Below are positions 9,185-19,439 of a stretch of 57,538 nt of DNA, in pieces. Made by a program: the position numbers and the translations under genes. The stretch's first letter is position 1. The number at the start of each line of letters is the position of its first letter. This DNA is from Rikenellaceae bacterium. GTDB taxonomy: Bacteria > Bacteroidota > Bacteroidia > Bacteroidales > Rikenellaceae. Location: NCBI GenBank assembly GCA_020860245.1, contig JAJBUQ010000002.1, forward strand, positions 1-57,538, given 5' to 3'. The notes beneath the pieces were generated by a model that worked only from the letters and a program-made list of their open reading frames with translations, made no database searches and had not been told where the DNA came from.

Positions 9185-10963
9185 ATGAAAAAAATATTGA
9201 TGAGTTTAGCAGTTATAGTTCTAGCTGCGGCTTGTACCAAAGATTGGGATGACCATTATAACGGTGATGGCAATCTGTCGGATAATGATTATACGGAAGT
9301 TTTGGATTATGGAATTAATGAATTCTTCGATAATAATCCTGAATATTCCAAATTTATTGAAGCATACAGGGGAGAAGGTCTGGACGCTGGGTTTTCAAAA
9401 GACCAAAAGATAACACTTTGGGTCGTAGATAACGATTCTTTTGATAAAGTTCCGCTTAAAACTGTCGTTTATGACACTATGGAAATAATGCAGCTGCAAA
9501 CTACCCTTATTCCTTGGAAGTACGACGATTTATCCGATGGTCTTCAGATTATATCGTTATCAGGGTTGGCCCTTAAAATCACTATTGAAGAGGATGGTTA
9601 CTATTATGTCAACTATGACGAGGAAATGGGGTTTAACAATAATGCCCGGGTCATTAAATCTTATGTGTTGAACGATGGTAACGTGATAAACCAAATAAGC
9701 CAGTTGGTTCCTCCCACTTTGACAATATACGATAATATCGTATTGTTGGGAGACGAATTCTCCATAATTAAGGACAGTATATTTGCTTACGAAGTAAAAA
9801 TATTCGACGAAGAAAATAGTACTGTCATCGGAATAAATGAGCAGGGACGATTCGTTTACGATACAGTATGGATTACTTCCAATGAACTGTTCGCTTCGGC
9901 ATACGATCCTATGGATCCTACAAAGGATTTAAGGGTGCTTGTTCCTACAAATGAAGCTATCGAAGTAGCAATTAAAGAAGTGGAAGATATGTTTAAAGTT
10001 ATGAGGCCTTGGGAGACAGGATTGACACAGTCTCAATACACTGAGATCTTCGATTGGATCAGAAGTTCACTGGTTTATCAAAGTTCTGATTTCGATCCTA
10101 ACGAAGATATAATGTATGCAGCTAAAGGCAAAAATTATATTTGGAGAAACGATATTCAGGGAGTCGATTATTCCACTTATTCGCTATGTAATAACGGACG
10201 CGTATATACCGTAGATTATCTGCATATACCGAAATATTATGTGATTCTGAAATGGTTCTATCACGCCCCAAGTTATTGGGAGTCTGAAAGGCAGCAATTC
10301 ATGGAATGCAGATCCGATGGAGCTATTTTAAGTAATATCGGTGATTGGTATTGGTTGTACATATACGGCGATGCAAGAGGGGTAAACGCAGCTTTATATG
10401 AAGACGATCCGAGTCATGCGTCTAACGGCTGGTTCTATGCTTATCCTGCGGATGTAAATGAGGAGCCTGGAAAAGATAGATTTAAAAACATGTACAGTGA
10501 TTACAGTACCGTATTCAATATCATGGCTTTTTACGGTGCAGCGGACTGGTCGAGACCAAATGATAATATCGTAAGATATCCATTGACTTGGATGAAAGAG
10601 ACCGAGACAGGGATACAAGTCGAAAAAATGTTAGTGCCTAAAGGAACTTACGAGATAAGAGTAGGTGGCTTCGCTAATCTTAATAGAAGGCACTCTGCAA
10701 ACTTTACTGTTAACGGAACGACTGTACGGTTGGAAGAAATGGGTACATGGTATGACCCAGTCGGATCGAGCAACAGGCTGGGAATAATGGCATTTGAAGA
10801 TCTTGATATCGTGGATCATCCGGATAACGAAAATATAGATGCGAGTCTTCGTGACGACTATACTTATGTTACGCTTCAACAGCAGATCATAGAGTACGTT
10901 GAGGGCAGAACGACTTACTACATTTACTGGACAGGGTTCTATCCAACGGAAAATAATTATTAA
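9185..10963 (+). CDS. Divergent FAS1-type surface lipoprotein
   Basis: Leader MKKILMSLAVIVLAAACTKDWDDHY is a strong lipoprotein signal; the acidic CTKDWDDHY start is common in FAS1 lipoproteins next to SusCD. Two degenerate FAS1 strands are visible (ITLWVVDNDSFDKV near residue 80 and LRVLVPTNEAIEVAI near residue 255). The C-terminal 220 residues are rich in Trp and Tyr (WFYHAPSYWES, DWYWLYIYGD, YEIRVGGFANLNRRHSANFTVNG) and look like a beta-sandwich carbohydrate-binding module. It follows the previous FAS1 gene by 11 bp and precedes SusC 2 by 21 bp. It probably fills the accessory glycan-binding slot of the second SusC/D pair; that role is inference. Confidence 0.75.
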   Translation: MKKILMSLAVIVLAAACTKDWDDHYNGDGNLSDNDYTEVLDYGINEFFDNNPEYSKFIEAYRGEGLDAGFSKDQKITLWVVDNDSFDKVPLKTVVYDTMEIMQLQTTLIPWKYDDLSDGLQIISLSGLALKITIEEDGYYYVNYDEEMGFNNNARVIKSYVLNDGNVINQISQLVPPTLTIYDNIVLLGDEFSIIKDSIFAYEVKIFDEENSTVIGINEQGRFVYDTVWITSNELFASAYDPMDPTKDLRVLVPTNEAIEVAIKEVEDMFKVMRPWETGLTQSQYTEIFDWIRSSLVYQSSDFDPNEDIMYAAKGKNYIWRNDIQGVDYSTYSLCNNGRVYTVDYLHIPKYYVILKWFYHAPSYWESERQQFMECRSDGAILSNIGDWYWLYIYGDARGVNAALYEDDPSHASNGWFYAYPADVNEEPGKDRFKNMYSDYSTVFNIMAFYGAADWSRPNDNIVRYPLTWMKETETGIQVEKMLVPKGTYEIRVGGFANLNRRHSANFTVNGTTVRLEEMGTWYDPVGSSNRLGIMAFEDLDIVDHPDNENIDASLRDDYTYVTLQQQIIEYVEGRTTYYIYWTGFYPTENNY

Positions 10964-10984
10964 TTAATTTTTAATTAGAAAAAT

Positions 10985-13900
10985 ATGAAGAGTTCTAAAA
11001 ATATATTTCTAATCTTACTTTTAGTTATTTTAGGTTTTTCCGTTGCTCAGGCACAGTCAAGCCTTCAGATAAAAGGTAAGATATTGGATCCATTTACAAA
11101 TGCCCCTGTCGAAGGTGCATTTGTAAATGCGGGGATTTCAGCAGACTATACCACTGGAGAGGATGGAGAGTTTGTGATCGATGTAGAAAGTTTAGATGGT
11201 ATTCTTAACGTATGGGCCCCCGGTTACTACATTGCCAATGTTCCTATTTTAGGAAAAACTTATATCGAAGTAGTCCTTATTTCTGAAGACTATTTAGGTT
11301 ATACCGATGAGATCCAAGTCCCTATGAGGGGCTTGGTTCCCACCTCGGAAACTATAAGCACAGGTTATTCTATCGATGGGTCCGAAGCTACTTATAACAT
11401 GACTCGTATAGAAGAATTATTGTATGCGATTCCCGGTCTTCAGGTTATCGATAAAAGCGGTATGCCGGGAGAAGGTTCATATATTAATATGAGGGGAGCT
11501 AAATCCGTTATTTCAAATAACATGCCTTTAATCGTTATTAACGGTATTCCTCAGGTTTTCGACTATAATGAATCTCCCGTAATCAGCGGATATTCCAGAG
11601 GGTTGCTCAATTCACTTCATGCTCAGGATATTAAGAATATAACTGTTCTGAGAGGAGCGGATGCCGCTATGTATGGTTCTATGGGATCAAATGGCGTCAT
11701 AATGATCGAAACAGACAAAGCTAATGAATCTGAGGCAAGAGTGTCTTATCAAGGACAGTTCGGCATTAACATGGTACAGCAAAAGATGCCTTTATTGGAT
11801 AGGGATCAGTATAAAACTTATATTTCAGATATTGCAAAGACCACAAGTATGTCGATGTCGAGTATCCTCAGCACTTTTCCTTTCCTTCAGGATGGCAGCG
11901 ATTACGTGACATGGTACTTATATAATAATAACACTGATTGGCAGGATGAAATTTACAGAGCTGGATTTGTGCATGATCATCTTGTCAAAATCAGCGGTAG
12001 CGATGCGATTGCCAGATTCGATATGTCCGTGGGCTATAATGGAAATGCAGGACAGGTAGAGAATACAAAAATGGATAAATATTATGTACGTCTTAATTCG
12101 GATGTGAATCTACATCCTAAATTAGTTCTTACCTCTAATTTTACGACTTCATATACTGTTAGTAATCTTGCTGAATCAGGAATAATTCCACAAACCAATC
12201 CTTTATTGGCTGCGTTTAAAAAATCACCTCTGCTTTCTCCTTATGAGAAGGATGTATATGGTAATTCGACTCCGGATTATGCTGTTGCAGGTACGACTAA
12301 TAATTCTGTTAGTAATCCACTCTCTGTTGTAAACGATATTGTTGCAGAGAATAAAAGCTACGATATCTATGGCAATCTTGGATTGAATTACAAAATCAAC
12401 AATTACTTTAACTTGACAGGTGTTATCGGACTGAACTATTTTTACAGTAGCGAGGTGCTTTTTGTGCCGGGTGTGACAAGAAAAACTATAATGCCCTTAC
12501 AAGATGGATACGCTAATAATACTGTAAGAAGCGGTGGTTTGGATATCTTTAACCTATACTACTCTTTATATGGTAAATATGATCAGACTTTCAACGGTAA
12601 ACACACATTCAGGGCATCTTTCGGAGTTCAAGCCGTAGTGTCCGAAATGGAGTACGATGCTGGAGAAGGTAGAAATACTTCATCCGATTTCTACCAAACC
12701 CTGGGCAACACGGAAGAAGTTGGAAGACGGTTCTTTGGCTACAATGAAAATTGGAACTGGTTGAATTTCTATGTCGGTACTCAGTACATCTACAATCATT
12801 TAGCCGGAGTAAGTGTTAATCTTTCTGCAGACCGATCTTCTTCTACAGGTGAAGATGCGCAGTTATATGGAGTTTATCCCGGTTTTAATGGTATTGTTTA
12901 TCTAAAGAATACCCCATTATTAAGTAATTCATTAATCGTAAATAAATTAAATGTTTTTGCAGATTATACTATAACTGGAAATAGCCAATATCCGTCCAAC
13001 TTAAGTAAATATTATTATGATGGAAACAGGTATCAGGAATTAACAGGTATTGTCAGGGACGGTATTCCTAATACACGCCTTAAGCCTGAAACCAATCATA
13101 CTTGGAGCGTTGGCGTAGAAACCTCTTTGCATAATCATAGACTTACCCTTAAAGCAGAGTATTATCAATCAAAAGTGAAAGATTTGATATTACTTAGAGA
13201 AATATCTGCTGCTTTCGGATCTAACTATATGTATGATAATGTGGGAGAAATTGAAAATAAAGGGTTTGAAATCGATGCGAGATACGCCATTATCAATAGG
13301 AAAAATGTAGACTGGTATGTTGGCTTATCCGTAGCACAAAACAAAAATAAAATCCTTTCGTTGAGTAACAATAACAACGATATCATTACTGAACTTTCTG
13401 ACGGAGCCGCACTTATCAATAGAGTAGGTTATCCTCTCAATAGTTTCTATGGCTTGCAGACAGAAGGTATTTATGCTTCGACTGCTTCTGCTGTTGAAAA
13501 AGGATATTCTAACTACAACGGACAGGCTTACAGCGGTGGAGACGTTATCTTTGTAGATCAAAACGGTGATAAAGTTATCAATAACCAAGACCGTGTTATT
13601 TTAGGTGATGCCTATCCCGATATTTTTGGAACCATCTACACCAACGTCCGCTATAATAATTTCAATTTATACGCGTTATTTACTTACTGCTTAGGTAATA
13701 AAGCTTATAATGCCACAAGAAGATCCATGGAGGCCGGCAGCGATTATTCTAATCAGTACCGCTCAGTGGCGTCGCATTGGACAATGGAAAATCAGGTAAC
13801 GGATATGCCTCGTGTAAATTATGGTGATCCTTTGGGAAATAATCGTTTCTCAGACCGTTTTATCGAAGATGCCTCTTATATTAAATTGAAGGAAGTAATG

Positions 13901-14095
13901 TTGAGCTATACCTTCCCTTCAGTAATACATGGTCTGACCGTTTACGTAGCAGGAGAAAATCTTTACACCTTCACCAAATATTTGGGAATCGATCCTGAAT
14001 TCATGTATTCATACGATACTTCAATGTTAGGAATCGACTACGCAAAAGTGGCTCTTGCACGTACGATTAAATTTGGAATCAAACTACAGTTCTAA
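10985..14095 (+). CDS. SusC-like TonB-dependent outer-membrane transporter (pair 2)
   Basis: 1036 residues: signal peptide (FSVAQAQSS), an N-terminal carboxypeptidase-regulatory-like domain (LQIKGKILDPFTNAPVEGAF), a plug at about 135-250 with INMRGAKSV, PLIVINGIPQV and ITVLRGADAAMYGSMGSNG, and a barrel ending in FGIKLQF. The plug is clearly diverged from the first SusC, so this is an old paralogue rather than a recent copy. The SusD partner starts 11 bp downstream. Two FAS1-type lipoproteins directly upstream suggest that each SusC/D pair has its own FAS1 accessory protein. Substrate unknown. Confidence 0.94.
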   Translation: MKSSKNIFLILLLVILGFSVAQAQSSLQIKGKILDPFTNAPVEGAFVNAGISADYTTGEDGEFVIDVESLDGILNVWAPGYYIANVPILGKTYIEVVLISEDYLGYTDEIQVPMRGLVPTSETISTGYSIDGSEATYNMTRIEELLYAIPGLQVIDKSGMPGEGSYINMRGAKSVISNNMPLIVINGIPQVFDYNESPVISGYSRGLLNSLHAQDIKNITVLRGADAAMYGSMGSNGVIMIETDKANESEARVSYQGQFGINMVQQKMPLLDRDQYKTYISDIAKTTSMSMSSILSTFPFLQDGSDYVTWYLYNNNTDWQDEIYRAGFVHDHLVKISGSDAIARFDMSVGYNGNAGQVENTKMDKYYVRLNSDVNLHPKLVLTSNFTTSYTVSNLAESGIIPQTNPLLAAFKKSPLLSPYEKDVYGNSTPDYAVAGTTNNSVSNPLSVVNDIVAENKSYDIYGNLGLNYKINNYFNLTGVIGLNYFYSSEVLFVPGVTRKTIMPLQDGYANNTVRSGGLDIFNLYYSLYGKYDQTFNGKHTFRASFGVQAVVSEMEYDAGEGRNTSSDFYQTLGNTEEVGRRFFGYNENWNWLNFYVGTQYIYNHLAGVSVNLSADRSSSTGEDAQLYGVYPGFNGIVYLKNTPLLSNSLIVNKLNVFADYTITGNSQYPSNLSKYYYDGNRYQELTGIVRDGIPNTRLKPETNHTWSVGVETSLHNHRLTLKAEYYQSKVKDLILLREISAAFGSNYMYDNVGEIENKGFEIDARYAIINRKNVDWYVGLSVAQNKNKILSLSNNNNDIITELSDGAALINRVGYPLNSFYGLQTEGIYASTASAVEKGYSNYNGQAYSGGDVIFVDQNGDKVINNQDRVILGDAYPDIFGTIYTNVRYNNFNLYALFTYCLGNKAYNATRRSMEAGSDYSNQYRSVASHWTMENQVTDMPRVNYGDPLGNNRFSDRFIEDASYIKLKEVMLSYTFPSVIHGLTVYVAGENLYTFTKYLGIDPEFMYSYDTSMLGIDYAKVALARTIKFGIKLQF

Positions 14096-14106
14096 TATTT
14101 TGTAAT

Positions 14107-15786
14107 ATGAAAAATATATTAAAAATCACTATAATATTCTTACTTACAGTAAGTCTGACTGCCTGTAAAGATTTCTTCAATCCTGATGGTAATGATATTT
14201 TACAGGAGAGTGATTATATAGGCAGCTATTCCGAACTCTTCATGGGCTTCCTTGGCGTGACCGAAACAGTACAGGAGGTAGCGGAAAAAGCAATCTATCT
14301 GGAAGGACTCCGTGGGCTTTCAATGGAACCGACATATAATGTTACAGATCAGGATTTCTGGGATGTTTATTATTATGTTGACCAGACAAGCGGAGCATTT
14401 ACAGCGAACTCCCTCGCGTCGCCTGAAGGTTATTACAAAGTAATTCTAAATGCAAACGACTATCTTTATCATGCGTCTAAGTATTATACCGAAAATCCGA
14501 GGGTTGTTGAAGAGTATGAGATTCAGGCTTTGATAGGGGCTACGCTCCGTTGGAAAGCATGGGCTTATCTTCAGATAGCTAAAATCTACGGAGAAGGTGT
14601 TTACATTGACGATCCTCTCCTGACTCTTAAAGATATCAACCAGTTTCCAATGTGGGGATTTGACGAGTTGATAGCTAAATGTATCGATCTTATCAATTAT
14701 GGTATCGATATAGAAGGTGTAAGATACGATGGTAAAGCTGATTTAGATAATTGGTATGCTTATCTTGATCCTGAATCTGATGAGACTGTTTATAGATGGG
14801 AAAGAATGGTGCCAAAAGCATCGATGCTGCTTGCTGAATTATACCTTTATGCAGGCGACTGGCAGGGATGTTTTAATAACTGTATTGAAGCCATAAACAG
14901 TTCTACCGATCTTCTTCACTATACTCTCTATTCCAATTCTCGTGTTAGCGGTAACCATTGGATTAAGATATGGAATGAAAATCAAATTCGAGGAGATGAG
15001 ACCATGGTGGCTTTGTATTACAACTATACTTGGCAGCAGGAAAACAATTTGAAAAGATACTTCAATCCTAATAGTCCTAACCTATTCTGGTTGAGAGCTA
15101 CCGAATATTCTGTCGAAAAATTCGATGAAGAGCCGAGAGGTCTCAGTGCTTATGGTACCATTAGAGATTACAGCGACGAATATATTATTAACAAATGGGC
15201 CGGGACCAATATAACAGGATATGAACCTTATCCATATGTTATACTTTACAGAGCTGTAGATATGTATTTATTTATGGTGGAGGCATTGGTGCATATGGAT
15301 AGATTCGAGGCTGCACTGGCGGTATTCAACGGATACGGAGACCCGTTCCCTCAACCAAACGATCCTATCAACAATATGTACGATTGGGACCTTGGGGCAT
15401 ATGCCGAATTTATGGAAGGACTCCCGTCGAGAATGGTCGATAATGGTAACGGTAACTATATCTGTATGGGTATACGTGGACGCGGAGCTTCTTCTACAGA
15501 CGCAGGTAAATGGGTTTTGGATAGTCCTAATATCATTGTGGATAACGATAAAAGATCATTGGACTCGTTATTCGTAGAGGAAACATTCTTGGAATCTACG
15601 GCCGAAGCCAGGCATTATTATGCTATGATGAGAATCGTAAGACGCTGGCCGGAATTACTGCCTGTATTTGCTGAACAGGTTGCCTCTAAATATGAGGATA
15701 CACCATACAGAGACGTAATTTATGGACTTCTTTCGTCCAATGTCGATAATTGGTTTATTAAATATAAAATAACTGACCTTGAGTAA
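14107..15786 (+). CDS. SusD/RagB-family glycan-binding lipoprotein (pair 2)
   Basis: Lipoprotein leader ending TACKDFFNPDG, then a helical SusD body with LRWKAWAYLQIAKIYGEGVY, MVPKASMLLAELYLYAGDWQ and ILYRAVDMYLFMVEALVHM, which match the TPR-like helices of SusD. At 559 residues it is slightly long. The usual ERxxELxxEGxRWxDLxR motif is weakened to STAEARHYYAMMRIVRRWPE. It would cap the SusC ending 11 bp upstream. A 10-bp perfect hairpin follows its stop, so transcription into the next gene may be reduced. Confidence 0.92.
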   Translation: MKNILKITIIFLLTVSLTACKDFFNPDGNDILQESDYIGSYSELFMGFLGVTETVQEVAEKAIYLEGLRGLSMEPTYNVTDQDFWDVYYYVDQTSGAFTANSLASPEGYYKVILNANDYLYHASKYYTENPRVVEEYEIQALIGATLRWKAWAYLQIAKIYGEGVYIDDPLLTLKDINQFPMWGFDELIAKCIDLINYGIDIEGVRYDGKADLDNWYAYLDPESDETVYRWERMVPKASMLLAELYLYAGDWQGCFNNCIEAINSSTDLLHYTLYSNSRVSGNHWIKIWNENQIRGDETMVALYYNYTWQQENNLKRYFNPNSPNLFWLRATEYSVEKFDEEPRGLSAYGTIRDYSDEYIINKWAGTNITGYEPYPYVILYRAVDMYLFMVEALVHMDRFEAALAVFNGYGDPFPQPNDPINNMYDWDLGAYAEFMEGLPSRMVDNGNGNYICMGIRGRGASSTDAGKWVLDSPNIIVDNDKRSLDSLFVEETFLESTAEARHYYAMMRIVRRWPELLPVFAEQVASKYEDTPYRDVIYGLLSSNVDNWFIKYKITDLE

Positions 15787-15792
15787 AAATTA

Positions 15793-15817
15793 TGCCGGTA
15801 TATTTATTATACCGGCA
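15793..15817 (+). other. Intercistronic hairpin after SusD 2
   Basis: TGCCGGTATA and TATACCGGCA form a perfect 10-bp stem with a 5-nt loop. No T-run follows, so it is more likely an mRNA stabiliser, processing site or partial attenuator than a full terminator. The next gene starts 18 bp further on. Confidence 0.7.
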
Positions 15818-15834
15818 CTATTAAAGTTTGAATT

Positions 15835-17604
15835 ATGAGAAATTTAATAAAAATATTATTGTGTTCGGTGTTCGGATCCCTTGCATTTGTTTCATGTGAA
15901 AATAATGATCTCGACGATCCGATTATCGGAACCGGTTTTAGTATGGCTCCCGTAGTTGTACAAAACAGTTTGGAATACTATTGGTATGCAGTAGATGGTG
16001 CTGCGAGCTATACCTTTCAAATTTCTGACGACGAGGAGTTTGAGAACTATACTCCGTTCGAAGATTTGACGGCGACTCAAATTCGCGTAACCGATCTGGA
16101 ATATGAAACCGTTTATTACGGACGTATGCGTGTAAATTACACTAACGGGAATGTTTCCGACTGGTTCTATGCGGAGCCCGTAACTACTTATGAATACATA
16201 GATGTTCCTATCCCGGAAGTTCTGACGGTGGAAGGAGTGGTAGGTACTGTGGTGACCTTCAGTGTCGATACTAAATATAATGTAGATTCTATCAGTGTGA
16301 CTTCGGTTCTTACCCAGGATCAAATAGCTCAGGGAGTAACTCCGGAAGAAATTTTTATTAATATAAAAGAGGATGGAATTTGGGAACAGTTGGAAGAAGA
16401 GGGTTATTTTATGACCTCTTTGGACTTCTTTCAGCCTCGTACAAATTATGTTGCAAAAATATGGAACAGTGAGTATAAAGTAGCTTATAACGAAGTTCCG
16501 TTCAGAACTTCCGTATATTTCGATCCTGCTTCGGATGAGATAATTCTTCCTCTCGACCAGTCTATAAGATCTATTTTCGATTATATGGATAATACCCGGG
16601 AAGTTAAAATATATCTTCCTGCCGATTATAACGAGGATGACGAGTTTGAGGTCTACAGCGATTCTATCAGTGTAGAGGTATTGAACATTAACGCTAAAAA
16701 ATTATATATCGCATCGGAAGATCCTGAAAACAGGGCGACCTTATATATATCAGCATCCATGAATATCGCGGAAGCTATGGATGAGCTTATCTTCGAGGAT
16801 ATCGATTTTATCGGTGATATTGATGTCGACGGATATCGACTTATTCAGCTTACTACTGCTGTAACCACAGGCAAAATAGAGTTCCGTAACTGTACATTTA
16901 CTAATTTGTGGCGCGGTATAGTCGGATTTAACAACCTGGCGAATCTATATGTAGGTGAAATTAACTTCTATAACTGCTATATTACTGCTACCGATGATTG
17001 TCCCACTCCATTCAATAGCGATGGTGTCTTAGGTTCCGGGGTTCCGGGTGCGGATGCAGGAACATCTGCTGCTGATGTGGGAAGTGCAAGATTTGAAAAT
17101 TGTACATTTTATAACATGAGAACGCCTCTTATAGGTTGGAATAGAAGTGGCGACTCGGCAGGTTTAAATGTATCGGATTTTAAAGGTTATGTGATAAATT
17201 GTACCTTCTGTGGATTTGATGAAATTGCTTCTAATCTTATACGTTTCAGAAATGATGTAACGTATGCAATGTATATCGCAAATACAGTGTTTGCAGACAG
17301 GGAAGGTATTGAAAGTTATTCTAAAAACTGGTTTGTAGGTGGGACGATTGCCGAAAATTTCCATACTACAAATTGTTTTGCCACTTCGAAAATCCATAAC
17401 GGAGGAACAAATATGGCATTTAGCACCATAGGAATTGAAAAATCTACCTTCACCGGAATCCAGTTATTCCCGGAGCAGGCAGAACAGAATTTCTCAATGG
17501 CTTCAGGACTTACATTTGAAGGACATGACGTATCCACCTGGGGTGTTGGAGATGCACGCTGGTTCCATGACGGAGTTACTGCCGCAGACTATTCTTTCGA
17601 CTAA
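15835..17604 (+). CDS. Lipoprotein with Fn3-like domain and right-handed beta-helix (DUF4957/DUF5123-like)
   Basis: Leader ends FVSCENNDLDDPIIG, a lipobox with an acidic surface-export tail. Residues about 35-125 form a fibronectin-III-like module (YYWYAVDGAASYTFQISDD, VYYGRMRVNY). From about residue 300 the chain shows parallel beta-helix rungs with asparagine ladders: IEFRNCTFTNLW, INFYNCYITATD, ARFENCTFYNM, GYVINCTFCGF, YIANTVFAD. This layout matches the DUF4957/DUF5123 pectate-lyase-like proteins found in Bacteroidota pectin loci. I see no confident lyase active site, so it may be a binding protein or an unclassified enzyme. A paralogue follows directly. Confidence 0.75.
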   Translation: MRNLIKILLCSVFGSLAFVSCENNDLDDPIIGTGFSMAPVVVQNSLEYYWYAVDGAASYTFQISDDEEFENYTPFEDLTATQIRVTDLEYETVYYGRMRVNYTNGNVSDWFYAEPVTTYEYIDVPIPEVLTVEGVVGTVVTFSVDTKYNVDSISVTSVLTQDQIAQGVTPEEIFINIKEDGIWEQLEEEGYFMTSLDFFQPRTNYVAKIWNSEYKVAYNEVPFRTSVYFDPASDEIILPLDQSIRSIFDYMDNTREVKIYLPADYNEDDEFEVYSDSISVEVLNINAKKLYIASEDPENRATLYISASMNIAEAMDELIFEDIDFIGDIDVDGYRLIQLTTAVTTGKIEFRNCTFTNLWRGIVGFNNLANLYVGEINFYNCYITATDDCPTPFNSDGVLGSGVPGADAGTSAADVGSARFENCTFYNMRTPLIGWNRSGDSAGLNVSDFKGYVINCTFCGFDEIASNLIRFRNDVTYAMYIANTVFADREGIESYSKNWFVGGTIAENFHTTNCFATSKIHNGGTNMAFSTIGIEKSTFTGIQLFPEQAEQNFSMASGLTFEGHDVSTWGVGDARWFHDGVTAADYSFD

Positions 17605-17615
17605 TTAACTGAATT

Positions 17616-17657
17616 AATACAGGTATGAGTTGTATCATGTGAACTCATATCTGTATT
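17616..17657 (+). other. Intercistronic hairpin between the two beta-helix genes
   Basis: A 16-bp stem with one G-U wobble (17616-17631 with 17642-17657) and a 10-nt loop, followed by a short T-rich stretch. It could act as a weak or conditional terminator, or protect the upstream mRNA. The downstream gene starts 22 bp later and has no obvious promoter of its own. Confidence 0.7.
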
Positions 17658-17679
17658 TTAATAACTAATATTATAAATT

Positions 17680-19419
17680 ATGAAGACTATTTACAATTTA
17701 AAGACGCTATGGGCGATTATTTTGGGATTGTTTGTATTTGTTTCGTGTAACGATAGCGACGACGATATCGACGATGGCGGCGAGAATCCACCGGATGTAA
17801 TCAATTTAAAAATCGAATTTACATCTCAGCCGGTTGTATCGCAGAATACAATATCCTATACTTGGGCAGTTGAAAACGGAGACGATGTACGTAATTATAC
17901 GTTTCAAATATCTCCCGAAAGTGATTTCCCGCAGTCTAATTATTTAGCTTTCACTGTTACGGATACTGAAATTACGGTTGAGGACTTAGGTTTATATACG
18001 AAATACTATGCGCGCGTCCGTGCGAATATCTCCGGAGGTTCAGTGAGCGAATGGGTTTATGCGAGTGAAGCGACGACCGGAGATTACGACGGAATTATAG
18101 AAATTCTTTACGATGTTGAAGAGAGCGACATCTCCGGAGCCGATGTTACCATCAGGTTTAATGGCGGCAAAGCAGAAACTTTTAACGCTTCCTATATTGA
18201 ATTTGCCGAATTACCGCGCGGTACGGAGGAGATCATAGAGGATGCAGAACCGAGTCTTACTATCGAACTCGACGAGGAAGATTTAGAGAGGGAATATATC
18301 GCCATTGAACTGAAGTCTCGTACGCTTTATCAGGCTACGATGTATGGTATTGTAGGAGACGGTATTATAAAAAAATATAATTCTGTTCTATTCACTACCG
18401 GAGCGACTTCATCGATATATCTGTATGATGATGAGTATTTAGGTGACTTTATTTTCGAGAATGGAACTCAGGAAGGATTAACATATATCTTGCCTGATGG
18501 TTATAACAACACCCTTCTCAGCGAAGATATGCTCGCGTATTTGAGATCGGAAGGTTACGGTTACTTAGAGATTGTTACCAAGAACTTTGTGGTAACAACC
18601 GAAAATGACACAGATGTAGTTACCATATCCTTAAATATGACAATGAGGCCTATGGATGGAGTTGAAAAATTGACATTCAATAATATTACCTTCTCCGAGA
18701 CTTCGGAGAGAGTCCTTGAATTTGGTTTCTCAGAAGCCGCAGGTACCCAAGGTTCGTTTATATTTACAAATTGTACGACGATCGATAATAGAAACGGATT
18801 CTTATACAGCCCGAGGTATTATACCCATCCGAATGAGGTTGTGATCGAAAACTGTATGTTTATTTGGACCGATGCATCTTCTACTTTGGGTAATTCAGAA
18901 TCCTTCTTGAATGGTTATCTTACTACTTCTGGAGCGAATCCTTGCCGTGTCCGTGTTGAAAATTGTACATTTGTGGACATGACTATGCCATTGGCTGGTA
19001 CACAATATTTTTACCAATGGTATATGGATTTGTCTATTACCAATTGTTCGTTCATCGGAACAGACAGGGTTGCTGACTGGTTCTTCCGCTTCTCAGTATC
19101 TATACCTTACAACTTTGTGTTCTGCAATAATTTATTTACTCACCTACCGGGAACAGATTATGATCCTACGTTCAGACCGTTTATTACTGCTCCTAATGTT
19201 CAAGTTAACAATTATGACGCAGCTGATCATAATACATCTGCCAGCAGAGGAAATATTATCAAACTATCATACGATTCTGACGTAATTATTCCTGGATACG
19301 CATCCGGAGATTATACTATTAGTTCGAGCGTTTACACTCCTGATGGAGAGCAGCTCTCTACACTTGGAATAGGCGACCTGAGGTGGTCTGCACCGGGCAC
19401 AGAGCCGGCTCCGTATTAA
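17680..19419 (+). CDS. Second beta-helix lipoprotein, tandem paralogue
   Basis: Same architecture as the preceding gene: lipobox FVSCNDSDDDIDDGG, an Fn3-like module (ISYTWAVENGDDVRNYTFQI, YYARVRANISGGSVSEWVY), then beta-helix rungs with NCT or NCS turns (FIFTNCTTIDN, VVIENCMFIW, RVENCTFVDM, LSITNCSFIG, FVFCNNLFTH). The two proteins end alike (STLGIGDLRW here, STWGVGDARW in the other). Sequence between the motifs is well diverged, so the duplication is not recent. Last gene of the SusCD transcript: a strong terminator begins 21 bp after the stop. Likely surface binding or cleavage of an acidic plant glycan; not proven. Confidence 0.75.
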   Translation: MKTIYNLKTLWAIILGLFVFVSCNDSDDDIDDGGENPPDVINLKIEFTSQPVVSQNTISYTWAVENGDDVRNYTFQISPESDFPQSNYLAFTVTDTEITVEDLGLYTKYYARVRANISGGSVSEWVYASEATTGDYDGIIEILYDVEESDISGADVTIRFNGGKAETFNASYIEFAELPRGTEEIIEDAEPSLTIELDEEDLEREYIAIELKSRTLYQATMYGIVGDGIIKKYNSVLFTTGATSSIYLYDDEYLGDFIFENGTQEGLTYILPDGYNNTLLSEDMLAYLRSEGYGYLEIVTKNFVVTTENDTDVVTISLNMTMRPMDGVEKLTFNNITFSETSERVLEFGFSEAAGTQGSFIFTNCTTIDNRNGFLYSPRYYTHPNEVVIENCMFIWTDASSTLGNSESFLNGYLTTSGANPCRVRVENCTFVDMTMPLAGTQYFYQWYMDLSITNCSFIGTDRVADWFFRFSVSIPYNFVFCNNLFTHLPGTDYDPTFRPFITAPNVQVNNYDAADHNTSASRGNIIKLSYDSDVIIPGYASGDYTISSSVYTPDGEQLSTLGIGDLRWSAPGTEPAPY

Positions 19420-19439
19420 TACAATACAATCTTAATAAG

